Source: Thermohalobaculum sp039817245
GTDB lineage: Bacteria > Pseudomonadota > Alphaproteobacteria > Rhodobacterales > Rhodobacteraceae
DNA length: 22,318 bases
Reading direction: 5' to 3'
Assembly (NCBI GenBank): GCA_039817245.1
Contig: JBCBWF010000038.1
Span: forward strand, 1 to 22,318
The position numbers and the translations under genes are program-made. The notes below the pieces were generated by a model. It was given only the letters and a program-made list of their open reading frames with translations. It was not told where the DNA came from and did not search any database. Shown here piece after piece: positions 1-8,229 of the stretch; positions within the stretch are counted from its first letter, which is position 1; each line of letters starts with the position of its first letter.

Positions 1-229
1 CCGGATTGGTCTTCTTTGCCTGGGCGTTCCAGCGCTGGATGATCTCCTCGCGCGTCATGCCGGGCTTGGCGGGGTCGGAACTCTGCGCGCTGGCGGCATC
101 GGCCGCGAGCGCTGCGATCAGGCCGAGCGCGAACGCCCCGGCCAGCCGCCGGCCGGGGAGCGGCCGCGAGGGGGCGGGGGTCGCGAACGGCGCCGGCACG
201 TCGGTGAGTGACATCGTGGGACCATCCAT
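1..229 (-). CDS. Secreted protein of unknown function (N-terminal fragment, cut by window edge)
   Basis: Only the first 76 codons or so are in the window; the frame is open from an ATG at 229 to the left edge. The start encodes a basic, proline-rich leader with an Arg-Arg pair, then a hydrophobic stretch (LAGAFALGLIAALA) ending in DAASAQ, a good signal peptidase I site. The mature part begins with Ser/Pro/Lys and a charged segment, MTREEIIQRWN. The protein therefore looks periplasmic or surface-located. An in-frame ATG at 214 is an alternative start, with GGATGG a few bases upstream. It is transcribed divergently from the outer-membrane protein at 539. I do not recognise the family from this fragment, and the function cannot be judged. 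Confidence 0.6.
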   Translation of the reverse strand, partial: MDGPTMSLTDVPAPFATPAPSRPLPGRRLAGAFALGLIAALAADAASAQSSDPAKPGMTREEIIQRWNAQAKKTNP

Positions 230-538
230 TGCGATACGATCTCGGTTTCTCAGGGTCTTCCGCGAGACATCAACCTGCGGAGCCATGCTGCCGGTGTCTG
301 TAAGATTCGTCACCAAGCTTTGAAGCTGTGCCGAAATGGCCATGAGCCTCCGCGTCGCTGTGACCATCGAGCCGGTTCTTGTTGCCGTGAGCCCACAACC
401 CTTGCGGGCTGCGGACCATAGGGAACTTTCCCGATTCCGACGCTGAAACGATCTGTTAACGTTTGGTCGCTCACTTCTTGTTGAACGCGTTTTGCAGGTC
501 GCGGCCACAAGCGACGGCAAGTGAACCGAGGGACCGAT
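230..538. promoter_or_regulatory. Divergent intergenic region with small inverted repeats
   Basis: This spacer separates two divergent genes and should hold both promoters. I see no convincing ORF. Two small symmetric sites stand out: GGGAA-CT-TTCCC at 421-432 and AAACG-N9-CGTTT at 446-464. Either could be an operator; none matches a motif I can name. A purine-rich GAGGGA at about 527-532 is the likely ribosome binding site for the gene at 539. I could not place -35/-10 elements with confidence. Confidence 0.35.
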
Positions 539-2074
539 ATGCGAGTTTCCACCACCGGCGGCGCGCTGAGCGCCATCGCCCTTGCCGCGGTTCTTGGCGC
601 GCCTGCGCTGTCCGGGGCGCAGGAGATCACCCAGAACACCGCGCAGAGCCAGATGTCGTCGAGCATCGCGACCGTGTGCCCGCCGATCAACGACGCCGCG
701 GCGATGCCGGGCGCGCCGGATGACAGCGTGGAGCTGGCCGCGATCTGTACCGCGATGACCGGCACCGCCTTCATCGTGCGCGATCAGGACGGCGTGGTGC
801 TGACGGAGTATGACGACACGATCGACCTGCTCACCGACATGGGGCTGATCGATGCGGTGGAGGATGCGCGCTTTCTGAACGAGGACGGCAGCGAGCTCTC
901 CGCGGAGGAGTTCTTCGCGATCACCCAGCAGATCGCGGGCGAGGAGGCGCAGACGGCGCAGTCCATCGTGGGCGAGCTGAGCGCCGGTGCGATCGCGGCG
1001 GTGACGGCCCGGATGTCGGCGCTGCGCGCGGGGCAGGGCTCGGGCGGGATCGCCATGCAGTTCTCGCCGGGGGTGAACGCGGCGGTGGCGGGCACGTCGG
1101 GCCGGCAGACCACGAAGACGGATGCGCAGGGGCTGCGCGCGACCAGCAGCTCGCAGCTCTCGGACGCGTTTCTCGGCCGCTTCGGCGTGTTCGTGACCGG
1201 CGATGTGGATTTCGGCTCGAAGGACGAGACCGCCGAGGCGGACGGGTTCGACTTCACCTCGCCCGGGCTGACGGTGGGTGTGGACTACCGGGTGACGGAC
1301 AATGCGGTGGTGGGCCTCGCCTTCACCTACGACCATACGAATGTGGAGTTCGACAGCACGGTGAACTCGGCCTCGGGCCAGGAGCTGGACAGCGATGCGT
1401 TCCTGGCCTCGCTCTACGGGACGGTGGCGATCACCGATGCGCTCTATGTCGAGGGCCTGGTGAGCGGCGGCTTCGCAACGCATGACAGCACGCGGCGCGT
1501 GGTGATCGACGCGGTGGCCGGCAACGGCGTGGGCCCGATCGACCGGACGGCGGATGCGGACTACGACAGCAGCCAGTTCAGCCTGCTGATCGGTGGCGGC
1601 TACGATGTGCAGCTGGGGACCGCGACGATCACCCCGATCGGGCAGTTCGAATATATCCATTCGAGCATCGATGGCGCGACCGAGAGCGGGGCGGGTGGGC
1701 TCGATCTGCAGTATTCCGACCAGGATGTGGACAGTGCGACGACGCAGATCGGCGTGCAGGCGACCTATCCGATCAGCACGAGCTTCGGGATCGTGGCGCC
1801 CTATGCGCGCGGGCTCTGGATCCATGAGTTCCTGAACGACAATGACGGCGCGATCGTGCAGTACGCCGACGATATCACGAGCGTGAACGGAGCGCCGGCC
1901 TCGCAGTTCACGCTTGTGACCGAGGAGACGGACCGGAATTACGGCGTGCTGACCGGCGGTGTGACGGTGACGCTGCCGAACGGGATGGTCGCCTTCGTGG
2001 AGGGCGGCGGCGTGGTTGGGCTGAAGAACTTCGACATCTTCAGCGTCGGCGCGGGACTGCGCTTCACCTTCTGA
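539..2074 (+). CDS. Outer-membrane protein with autotransporter-type beta-barrel domain
   Basis: The 511-residue protein starts with a signal peptide (MRVSTTGG, hydrophobic core, cleavage near LSGA-Q at residue 27). A short N-terminal region of about 180 residues follows; it has two cysteines (VCPP and AAICTAM) that could form a disulfide, and an acidic helical stretch. From about residue 205 to the end the sequence alternates polar and hydrophobic residues as in a transmembrane beta-barrel, and the last residues are VGAGLRFTF. The terminal Phe is the usual signal for BAM-dependent assembly, and the ~305-residue length fits the autotransporter barrel family (PF03797-like). The passenger is too short to be a typical adhesin or enzyme. 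I chose ATG 539 because GAGGGA lies correctly upstream and the signal peptide then begins at once; an in-frame GTG at 521 would add six residues. It appears monocistronic. The role is probably at the cell surface; the ligand is unknown. Confidence 0.85.
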   Translation: MRVSTTGGALSAIALAAVLGAPALSGAQEITQNTAQSQMSSSIATVCPPINDAAAMPGAPDDSVELAAICTAMTGTAFIVRDQDGVVLTEYDDTIDLLTDMGLIDAVEDARFLNEDGSELSAEEFFAITQQIAGEEAQTAQSIVGELSAGAIAAVTARMSALRAGQGSGGIAMQFSPGVNAAVAGTSGRQTTKTDAQGLRATSSSQLSDAFLGRFGVFVTGDVDFGSKDETAEADGFDFTSPGLTVGVDYRVTDNAVVGLAFTYDHTNVEFDSTVNSASGQELDSDAFLASLYGTVAITDALYVEGLVSGGFATHDSTRRVVIDAVAGNGVGPIDRTADADYDSSQFSLLIGGGYDVQLGTATITPIGQFEYIHSSIDGATESGAGGLDLQYSDQDVDSATTQIGVQATYPISTSFGIVAPYARGLWIHEFLNDNDGAIVQYADDITSVNGAPASQFTLVTEETDRNYGVLTGGVTVTLPNGMVAFVEGGGVVGLKNFDIFSVGAGLRFTF

Positions 2075-2125
2075 GCGTGTGTGGCGGCGTGCCGACGGTG
2101 TGAGGGGGCGTGGGTGATGCGCAAC

Positions 2126-2181
2126 TGCGCTCGCGCCCTCCCACGACAGGTTTTGCGCGATCTCATGAACATCGCGTGCAC
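2126..2181 (-). repeat. Bipartite intergenic element, copy 1 (degenerate SOS-type box plus 23-bp GC block)
   Basis: Read on the minus strand, GTGC starts at 2181 and GTTC at 2170 (11 bp apart). The conserved block starts at 2148 (22 bp further) as TGTCGTGGGAGGG and ends GCGCA at 2126. The first half-site has one mismatch to GTTC and the block has TGTCG where the other copies have TGACG. The GC block faces the 3' end of the outer-membrane protein gene, 52 bp past its stop codon. It is back to back with copy 2. Confidence 0.75.
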
Positions 2182-2219
2182 TCTTCCCGATCGGAGTGTG
2201 AACCGATCCGCGCCGCCGC

Positions 2220-2275
2220 GTTCATGAAATGTTCGTGAGATGCTGCCCAGAATGACGTGGGAGGGAGCGGCCGCA
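2220..2275 (+). repeat. Bipartite intergenic element, copy 2 (LexA-type box upstream of caspase-like gene)
   Basis: GTTC lies at 2220-2223 and 2231-2234, giving GTTC-N7-GTTC, the alphaproteobacterial LexA operator pattern. Exactly 22 bp after the second half-site, at 2253, the block TGACGTGGGAGGG begins and ends at 2275 with GCCGCA. It points toward the caspase-like gene, whose chosen start is about 207 bp downstream. LexA repression of that gene would follow if its promoter overlaps this box; I cannot identify a -10 here. Confidence 0.8.
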
Positions 2276-2328
2276 GAGACCTTCAGACGGGAGCGCGCAG
2301 TGAGATCCGGGGCGCAGGCGCAGCAGCG

Positions 2329-2384
2329 TACCGGTGCATGCGGTCCGGTGCGTCCGATCCGGCGCATGCGATCCGGTGCATCCG
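2329..2384 (+). repeat. 14-bp tandem repeat, four units, in caspase gene leader
   Basis: Four consecutive 14-bp units of consensus ATCCGGTGCATGCG run from 2329 to 2384, each with one to three changes; a decayed fifth unit may follow at 2385-2398. They lie between the SOS-type box and the chosen start codon of the caspase-like gene, probably in its untranslated leader. The unit is not a multiple of three, so copy-number change would shift any frame read through it. Confidence 0.7.
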
Positions 2385-2481
2385 ACCTGGGGCGCGCGGC
2401 CGTAGCAGTGACGTCTGTCGTTTTCGCTTTCGCCCGCTCTGTGGCATGCTCCTGCGTGAACTCTTGATGAAGGTGATCCCG

Positions 2482-5199
2482 ATGTGCCCCGAGTCCCTCC
2501 GGCGCCCGGCTGAGCGGCGCGCGTTACGGCCCGTCGTCGCGCTGCGGCGGCTGACGCTCCTCTCCCTCCTGGCGCTGGCCGGCTGCCAGACCGGCGGGAG
2601 CGGCGGCGAGGCGCCCGCCACCGCCGCGATCGCGGATCTGCCGACCGGGGTGGAGATCGGACCCGAGGATCTCTTCATCGTGGATTGCCTGTTGCCCGGC
2701 CAGGCGCGCCGGCTCGGCACCCGGCTCACCTATGTGGCCGCGCGCAAGGCCATCAAGGTGCCGGCCTATGACTGCGCGCGCCGGGGCGGCGAATATGTGC
2801 TGCCAGGGCAGGACGGGCGGCAGGCCGCGCTCGCGCAATGGCTGCCCTCGGCCACGGCGGGTGATGCGGAGGCGCAGACCTTCGTCGGCGAGATCTATGA
2901 GCGCGGCGTGGAGATGCAGCCCGATTTCGCCGAGGCGGCGGTCTGGTACGAGAAGGCAGCGGCGCAGGGGAACACGCGCGCGCTCGTGAACCTCGCCGCC
3001 CTTTACGAGACCGGAAGCGGTGTCACCAAGAACCGCAACCGCGCGGCCGAGCTCTATGCGGAGGCGGCGGGGCTCGATCGCGCGACCTTCGAGGCGGCGC
3101 GGGCCGATGCGGCGCCGGCCCGGGCGCCGGTCGTGCTGGCGGCCGCCCCTGCGGTGGATCCGGCGGTGGAGGCGCAGAACCGCGCGCTCCGCGCCGAGCT
3201 GGCGGAGACGCGCGGCGAGCTGACGGCCGCGCAGGCGCGGATCGACCGGCTCGGCGAGCGCAGCGCCGAGGCGCAGGCGCGCGCGGTGAAGCTCGAGCGC
3301 GAGCGCGCGGCGCTGGTGGCGAAGCTCGAGACGAGCCCGCCGCCGACCCGCGTGGCGCGGGCCGAGCCGGCTGCCCCCGCGCCTGTGCCTGCGCCCGTGG
3401 CGCCGGCCGAGGCGCCGGCCGCGGCCGTGGCACCCGTGGTGGCGGCTGCGCCCGTGACTGCGCCTGCGACCGCGCCTGCGCCGAGCGGGATCTCGGAGGC
3501 CGAGGCGGAGGCACTGCGTGTCGCGCTCGCCGAGAAGGACGCCCAGCTCGCGGCCGAGCGGCGCGAGGCGGAGGCGCTGCAGACCCAGCTCGTCGCCGTG
3601 CAGGCACAGGCGGAACAGCGCGTGGGCCAGGCGGAGGCCGCGCTTTCCGCCGCCGAGCCCGCCGCCGAGAAGGATGCCGAGATCGAAGCGCTGCGCTCGG
3701 CGCTCGCGGACTCGCGGCGCGACCTGCAGGACCGCGAGGCGCAGGTCACCGATCTCATCGATCGCGAGCGCGCCGCGGCGGCCGAGCTCGAGCGCCTGCG
3801 CGCCGACCGGCTGCGGCTGGCCGAGAAGCTCGAGACCGTGAATGACGGCAGCGCCGACAACGCCGCCGCCGTGACCGCGCTGAGCGCGGAAGTGGCCGTG
3901 CAGGACCGAAAGCTCGCCGAGAGCGCCAACCAGATCGCACTCTTGCAGGCGGAGATCGAGGCGGTGCGCGCCGCCAGCGCGCGCGAGCTCGCCGAGGCGC
4001 AGGAAACCGCGAACGCGCTGATCGCGCGGAGCGAGCGCGATCGTGCGGCGCTGGAGGGCAGCCTGGCGACGGCCGAGACCCAGGTGGCGACGCTGGAGAG
4101 CGAGCTCGACGAGAGCCGCTCCTCGCTCGCCGCGCAGGAGACCGAGATCGCCTTTCTGCGCACCGATCTGAAGGCGCTGCAGAGCCGCACCGCGGCGCAG
4201 CCCGCCGGTCCCTCGCCCGAGCAGAGCGCGCTGGTGGCCGAACTCGAGCGCCAGATCGCGGCGCGAGAGCGCGAGCTTGCCGCGCGCAATGCCGAGATCG
4301 ACGCGCTGAATTCGGAGCTCGAGGAGGTGCGCGACAGCGTGCGCGTGAGCTCGCGCGGGACCGGCGGCGCGGCGCTGCCCACGGCGGCCGCGGCGGAGGC
4401 CGATGTGGGCCAGCAGGTCGCGCAGTTCCTGGCCGAGACGCGGGTGCTCTTCGGCAACTTCCACGCGCTTCTGATCGGCAACACCAAGCATGCGCTGCTG
4501 CCCGACCTGGAGACGCCGGCGCGCGATGTAAACCGCATCGCCGCTATCCTGCGCGACCGCTACGGCTTCAAGGTGGAAGTGCTGCTGGACGCGACGCGCT
4601 ACCAGATCATGACTGCGGTCAACAAATACTACAGGACATTGAACGAGAACGACAATTTCCTGCTCTACTATGCCGGGCACGGCGAGATCGACGAGGTCAA
4701 CAAGCGCGGCCACTGGCTGCCGGTGGATGCGGAGCCGGACAACCGGGCCAACTGGCTCTCGGTGCAGAGCATCACCGATCAGCTCGCGGGCATGAATGTG
4801 CGCAAGGCGATCGTCATCGCGGATAGCTGCTATTCGGGGATCCTGACGCGCGCCTCGATCACCCGGCTGCGCCCGGGGATGAGCGAGACCGGCATGAAGC
4901 AGTTCCTCCTGACCATGTCGGAGAAGCGCAGCCGGATGGTGCTGAGCTCGGGCGGGGTGCGCCCGGTGCTCGATGGCGGCGGGGCGGGCGGGCATTCGGT
5001 GTTCGCGCGCGCCTTCATCGATGCGCTGGCGGGCAATTCGGAGATCATCGAGGGCTTCGAGCTCTACCGCGAGGTGGCGCAGCGGGTGACGGAGGCGGCC
5101 GCGCGGCTCTCGGTGGAGCAGACGCCGGAATACGCGCCTATGCGGTTTGCCGGCCACGAGTCGGGCGATTTCTTCTTCATCCCGCGCTCGGCGATCTGA
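2482..5199 (+). CDS. Caspase family (peptidase C14) lipoprotein with Sel1 repeats and coiled coil
   Basis: The 905-residue protein starts with a basic N-terminus and a lipobox, LALAGC, whose Cys35 would be lipidated, so it should be membrane-anchored and face the periplasm. Residues ~129-200 form two Sel1/TPR-like repeats (GEIYERGV, AALYETGSG). Residues ~230-285 and ~337-627 are long heptad coiled coil, interrupted by an Ala/Pro-rich linker. Residues ~660-900 are a caspase-like fold beginning HALLIGN; the dyad is His733 in YYAGHGE and Cys783 in DSCYSG. Both catalytic residues are present, so it is probably an active cysteine peptidase. Substrate and trigger are unknown. I chose ATG 2482 because AAGG lies 8 bp upstream; ATG 2467 (five residues longer) is possible, and 2257 is unlikely because it would read through the tandem repeat. 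A secreted protein follows 2 bp after the stop. Confidence 0.88.
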   Translation: MCPESLRRPAERRALRPVVALRRLTLLSLLALAGCQTGGSGGEAPATAAIADLPTGVEIGPEDLFIVDCLLPGQARRLGTRLTYVAARKAIKVPAYDCARRGGEYVLPGQDGRQAALAQWLPSATAGDAEAQTFVGEIYERGVEMQPDFAEAAVWYEKAAAQGNTRALVNLAALYETGSGVTKNRNRAAELYAEAAGLDRATFEAARADAAPARAPVVLAAAPAVDPAVEAQNRALRAELAETRGELTAAQARIDRLGERSAEAQARAVKLERERAALVAKLETSPPPTRVARAEPAAPAPVPAPVAPAEAPAAAVAPVVAAAPVTAPATAPAPSGISEAEAEALRVALAEKDAQLAAERREAEALQTQLVAVQAQAEQRVGQAEAALSAAEPAAEKDAEIEALRSALADSRRDLQDREAQVTDLIDRERAAAAELERLRADRLRLAEKLETVNDGSADNAAAVTALSAEVAVQDRKLAESANQIALLQAEIEAVRAASARELAEAQETANALIARSERDRAALEGSLATAETQVATLESELDESRSSLAAQETEIAFLRTDLKALQSRTAAQPAGPSPEQSALVAELERQIAARERELAARNAEIDALNSELEEVRDSVRVSSRGTGGAALPTAAAAEADVGQQVAQFLAETRVLFGNFHALLIGNTKHALLPDLETPARDVNRIAAILRDRYGFKVEVLLDATRYQIMTAVNKYYRTLNENDNFLLYYAGHGEIDEVNKRGHWLPVDAEPDNRANWLSVQSITDQLAGMNVRKAIVIADSCYSGILTRASITRLRPGMSETGMKQFLLTMSEKRSRMVLSSGGVRPVLDGGGAGGHSVFARAFIDALAGNSEIIEGFELYREVAQRVTEAAARLSVEQTPEYAPMRFAGHESGDFFFIPRSAI

Positions 5200-5201
5200 G
5201 C

Positions 5202-6026
5202 ATGCAGGCGCGGGGCCGGGGGCTGGCACGGGGCTCGGGGCTGGCGCGGGGCCGGATCTGGGAGCTGGCCGCGCTGCTGGCGGTGCTCGGTGCATGGGAG
5301 GCGGGCGCCTGCGAGGAGATCCGCTTCGCGCCGGGCACGAGTTCGGCGGAGATCCGCGGGCTGGCGCCGGCCGATGAGGTGATCTGCTACCAGATGCGGA
5401 CCGGTGCCGGGCAGCGCGCCTTTCTCGAGGTGCGCGAGGGACGGAACACGGTGTTCTCGGTGGAGGGACTGGCGGATGCGCAGGATCGCTACCGCTTCAC
5501 CACGCGCGGCGGGGTGCAGCGGATCTTCGTGAGCCAGCTCTTCCGCGCGGTGGCGGCGGAGCCCTTCCGGCTGTTCGTGCAGGTCGAGGCCGCGGCGGCG
5601 CGGCAGGCGGAGGGCGGCGACTGGAAGGTGACCAGCGGCAATGGCCGGGTGCGCGCCATCGCGGGGAATGCGCGCCGGGGCAGCGCGCAGCTGACGGTGA
5701 GCTGTTCGCGCGCGCGGGGCCTCCAGGTCTTTTTCGAGGCGCCGGAGCAGGCGGGGCTGCCGCGGGGCAATGGCGCGGTGGGTCAGGCGCGCTTGGCGAT
5801 CTCCGGCAAGCGGGGGGAGCGGCATTTTCCGGTCGAGCTTCGCCGGATCGATGGTAGCGACCAGTACTGGGAGGTGCTGACGCGGCTCGATCGCGGGTTT
5901 CTCGACGATTTCGCTGCGGGCGCGCGGATCCGGCTGATCGGGCCCGCGGGTGCGGAGGCGGCGGGCTTCGGCCTGCGCGGCAGCGCCCGTGCGCGGGCGG
6001 CCATGGAGATGCAGTGCGGGCTTTGA
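5202..6026 (+). CDS. Secreted protein of unknown function, partner of the caspase-like lipoprotein
   Basis: It starts two bases after the caspase stop codon, so the two genes are almost certainly co-transcribed. The 274-residue product has an Arg/Gly-rich N-terminus encoded by a G-rich microrepeat (RGRGLARG, RGSGLARG), then a hydrophobic segment (ELAALLAVLGAW) and a likely cleavage at AGA-CEE, giving a periplasmic protein. Two later halves look beta-rich. The C-terminal part, with SCSRARGLQVFF, a central WEVLTRLDRGF and a closing FGLRGS...MQCGL, resembles in layout the small secreted beta domains of the IalB/invasion-associated type, but this is a weak resemblance. Four cysteines (CEE, ICY, SCS, QCGL) could form two disulfides. 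The function is unknown; the pairing suggests a substrate, inhibitor or adaptor of the caspase-like protein. Confidence 0.75.
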   Translation: MQARGRGLARGSGLARGRIWELAALLAVLGAWEAGACEEIRFAPGTSSAEIRGLAPADEVICYQMRTGAGQRAFLEVREGRNTVFSVEGLADAQDRYRFTTRGGVQRIFVSQLFRAVAAEPFRLFVQVEAAAARQAEGGDWKVTSGNGRVRAIAGNARRGSAQLTVSCSRARGLQVFFEAPEQAGLPRGNGAVGQARLAISGKRGERHFPVELRRIDGSDQYWEVLTRLDRGFLDDFAAGARIRLIGPAGAEAAGFGLRGSARARAAMEMQCGL

Positions 6027-6085
6027 GCGGGCGGGGCGGGCGGGGGCATGGCGCGCCGGGTGCGTCGCTGGTGTTTGACCGAATA

Positions 6086-6141
6086 TGCGCCCGCGCCCAC
6101 CCACGTCAGTGTGGTCACAGAGTATCGAACATTTAGTGAAC
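6086..6141 (-). repeat. Bipartite intergenic element, copy 3 (LexA-type box plus GC block)
   Basis: On the minus strand GTTC starts at 6141 and 6130 (11 bp apart), and TGACGTGGGTGGGCGCGG starts at 6108 (22 bp further), ending at 6086. The GC block faces the 3' end of the gene ending at 6026, 60 bp beyond its stop. With copy 2 it forms an inward-facing pair that brackets the caspase unit. Confidence 0.8.
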
Positions 6142-6566
6142 ATTTGGGGTGCGCTGTTTTCGGGATGGAAGCCGCGCGATGTGTGCGGGCCTCACGATCT
6201 GCGCTGTTTTGGTCGGGACGATCTGCGCGCCCGATATGCCGGCTTCCTTGTAGCGCCGGCCGCCAGTCCACTGGCCCTGTTGGCGCCGTTCGACGGGCCG
6301 GCTGCCTTGTGTGTCTTCATCCTGAGTGGTACCGGCTATAGTCTACAGCCTTTCGCGGCGAGGGCTCGAGGGATCAACCTGCCCGCGGCGGGCCGACGGC
6401 TTGGGGAGAGCGTAAGGCGGTATGGAAGGGCAACGGGTCCAGCGTCCTTGCCGGTCGCAAGTCGCCGGGTTTGCTTGGGTGACGGCAGGCCGTGCGGCGT
6501 CCGATGCCACCGGAGTTCCGGCACCGTGATGTCGAACTTCGGATAAAACGCCGAGCCGGACTAATC
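6142..6566. other. Long intergenic stretch between divergent element copies 3 and 4
   Basis: About 425 bp lie between two back-to-back copies of the bipartite element. Open frames here have poor codon character and no good ribosome binding site, so I call no gene. A TATAGT hexamer at 6337-6342 could be a -10, but I find no -35 at suitable distance. By eye it is less GC-rich than the flanking genes. An unrecognised small RNA is possible but unsupported. Confidence 0.4.
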
Positions 6567-6622
6567 GTTCATGCTCCGTTCACGCAACTCGACCCATAAT
6601 GACGTGGGTGGGAGCGGCCGCG
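6567..6622 (+). repeat. Bipartite intergenic element, copy 4 (LexA-type box upstream of phytase-like gene)
   Basis: GTTC lies at 6567-6570 and 6578-6581 (GTTC-N7-GTTC). TGACGTGGGTGGGAGCGG begins at 6600, 22 bp from the second half-site, and the block ends at 6622. It points toward the phytase-like gene, whose start is 118 bp downstream. Confidence 0.8.
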
Positions 6623-6739
6623 GACGGGAATCCAGAGAGACTGCGCCCCGGGCGTCGCGGGGGCGTCATGGGAATGCGTTCGCAGTGACATGGGCTCTGG
6701 GTAGGACCGCGCCGTCCATCCCCCAGAAGGAGAGAGCCG

Positions 6740-8113
6740 ATGAGAGCTGCCACCCTGTCGCTCGCCCTCGCCCTGGCCGCGAGCACCGCCCTCGCCGCCG
6801 GCACCGCCATGGCCGAGCAGACCAAGTTCACCGCCACGCTGAAGGGCCACGCCTTCATCCCCGCCGCCACCTTCGCGGTGCCGCCGGCGGATGCGCCGCG
6901 CGGCTTCACCGTCTCCGGCCGCTTCACCACCAAGGACAATGCGCGCACCGAGGCGCTCTATTCGGTCGAGGGCCGCACCTGGATCGGCGCCAAGGACGCG
7001 CCCAAGCGCGCCACCGGCCTCTCGCTGCCCTTCGTCGGCCAGCCCATCCAGGGCTTCTCTGGCGTCAAGTATATCGGCGAGGGCGTGTACTGGGCGCTGT
7101 CCGACAACGGCTTCGGCAACAAGGTGAATTCGCCCGATGCCATGCTGATGGCGCACAAGCTCCGCCCCGACTGGGAGAGCGGCCGGGTCGAGATCATCGA
7201 GACCGTCTTCCTCTCCGACCCCGACGGCGTGCTGCCCTTCCGCCTGGCCACCGAGTTCACCGAGGCGCGGTATCTCACGGGCGCCGATTTCGACATCGAA
7301 TCGATCCAGCCCGTGGGCGACCAGCTCTGGTTCGGCGACGAGTTCGGCCCCTATCTCTTCGCCACCGACCTGCAGGGCCGCGTCACTTTCATCACCGAGA
7401 CCAAGCTCGGCGACCGGGTGCTGCGCTCGCCCGACCATCCGGGCCTGAAGCTCCCGAACCTGCCCGAGACCGTGACCTTCGATGTGCGTCGCTCGCGCGG
7501 CTTCGAGGGCATGGCGCAGTCGCCGGACGGCGCCACGCTCTACCCGCTGATCGAGGGGCCGATCTGGGATGCCGAGGCCGGCGCGGTCGAGATGACCGAT
7601 GGCAAGGAGTATCTGCGCCTGCTCGAATTCGATGTCGCGAGCCAGAGCTGGACGGGGCGCAACTGGACCTATCCGCTCGAGGTGAACGGCAACAATATCG
7701 GCGATTTCAACATGATCTCCGAGACCCGCGGCCTCGTGATCGAGCGCGACGGCGGCGAGGGCGTGCCGGAGCTCGCCTGCCCGCAGGGCACCTCGGGGCT
7801 CGACTGCTTCTACAAGCCCGCCGCCTTCAAGCGCGTCTATCTGATCGAGCTCGGCGAGCCGGGCACACCGGTTGCCAAGCTCGGCTATGTGGACCTGATG
7901 GATATCGAGGATCCGGACGGCGTGGCGCGCATCGGCGGTCAGGACGGCAAGTTCACCTTCCCGTTCGTGACCATCGAGGATGTCGATATGGTCGATGCCA
8001 GCCACATCATCGTCGGCAACGACAACAACCTGCCCTTCTCCACGGGCCGCACCATCGGCGCGCCGGATATGAACGAGTGGATCCTGCTCGAGGTCGGCGA
8101 CATGCTGAAGTGA
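6740..8113 (+). CDS. Secreted esterase-like activity of phytase family protein
   Basis: The 457-residue protein has a clear signal peptide (MRAATLSLALALAA, cleavage near AMA-EQ at residue 26), so it is periplasmic or secreted. The mature part fits the 'esterase-like activity of phytase' family (PF13449), a beta-propeller-like fold: GFSGVKYIGEGVYWALSDNGFG near the start, then DIESIQPVGDQLWFGDEFGP, RGFEGMAQSPDG, and NNIGDFNMISETRGLVIERDGG, ending with IIVGNDNNLPFS. Acidic residues in these loops are typical metal-binding positions in the family. It may release phosphate or hydrolyse an ester; the true substrate is not known. The start at 6740 has a strong ribosome binding site, AAGGAGAG. Element copy 4 lies upstream and a perfect terminator downstream, so it is a single-gene unit. 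Confidence 0.88.
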   Translation: MRAATLSLALALAASTALAAGTAMAEQTKFTATLKGHAFIPAATFAVPPADAPRGFTVSGRFTTKDNARTEALYSVEGRTWIGAKDAPKRATGLSLPFVGQPIQGFSGVKYIGEGVYWALSDNGFGNKVNSPDAMLMAHKLRPDWESGRVEIIETVFLSDPDGVLPFRLATEFTEARYLTGADFDIESIQPVGDQLWFGDEFGPYLFATDLQGRVTFITETKLGDRVLRSPDHPGLKLPNLPETVTFDVRRSRGFEGMAQSPDGATLYPLIEGPIWDAEAGAVEMTDGKEYLRLLEFDVASQSWTGRNWTYPLEVNGNNIGDFNMISETRGLVIERDGGEGVPELACPQGTSGLDCFYKPAAFKRVYLIELGEPGTPVAKLGYVDLMDIEDPDGVARIGGQDGKFTFPFVTIEDVDMVDASHIIVGNDNNLPFSTGRTIGAPDMNEWILLEVGDMLK

Positions 8114-8136
8114 TCCTGCGCCGACAGGATTGCGGA

Positions 8137-8160
8137 GGGGCCGGCATGCCGGCCCCTTTT
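8137..8160 (+). terminator. Rho-independent terminator of the phytase-like gene
   Basis: A perfect 20-bp palindrome (8137-8156, GGGGCCGGCA and its complement) is followed directly by TTTT at 8157-8160, 23 bp after the stop codon. Confidence 0.85.
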
Positions 8161-8229
8161 CCGTTGCGCGGCTCCGGATGCGCCCGGCCTGACAGCGGCA
8201 GATCACCGCGACGTGCCATGTTGACCGAA

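Noticed and set aside
2524..5295. 923-codon minus-strand frame opposite the caspase-like gene
   Set aside because: The product is low-complexity Arg/His-rich sequence with no recognisable domain; it mirrors the coiled-coil region of the real gene.
2220..6141. Reading copies 2 and 3 as true transposon terminal inverted repeats
   Set aside because: Only the half-sites and the GC block match; the DNA between them differs, no transposase or target duplication is visible, and further copies lie outside the segment. It is kept only as a weak cassette hypothesis.
6085..6546. 153-codon plus-strand frame in the gap before the phytase-like gene
   Set aside because: It begins inside element copy 3, has no ribosome binding site and has no family resemblance. 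Its similarity to a minus-strand frame starting at 20582 comes only from both reading through the repeated element.
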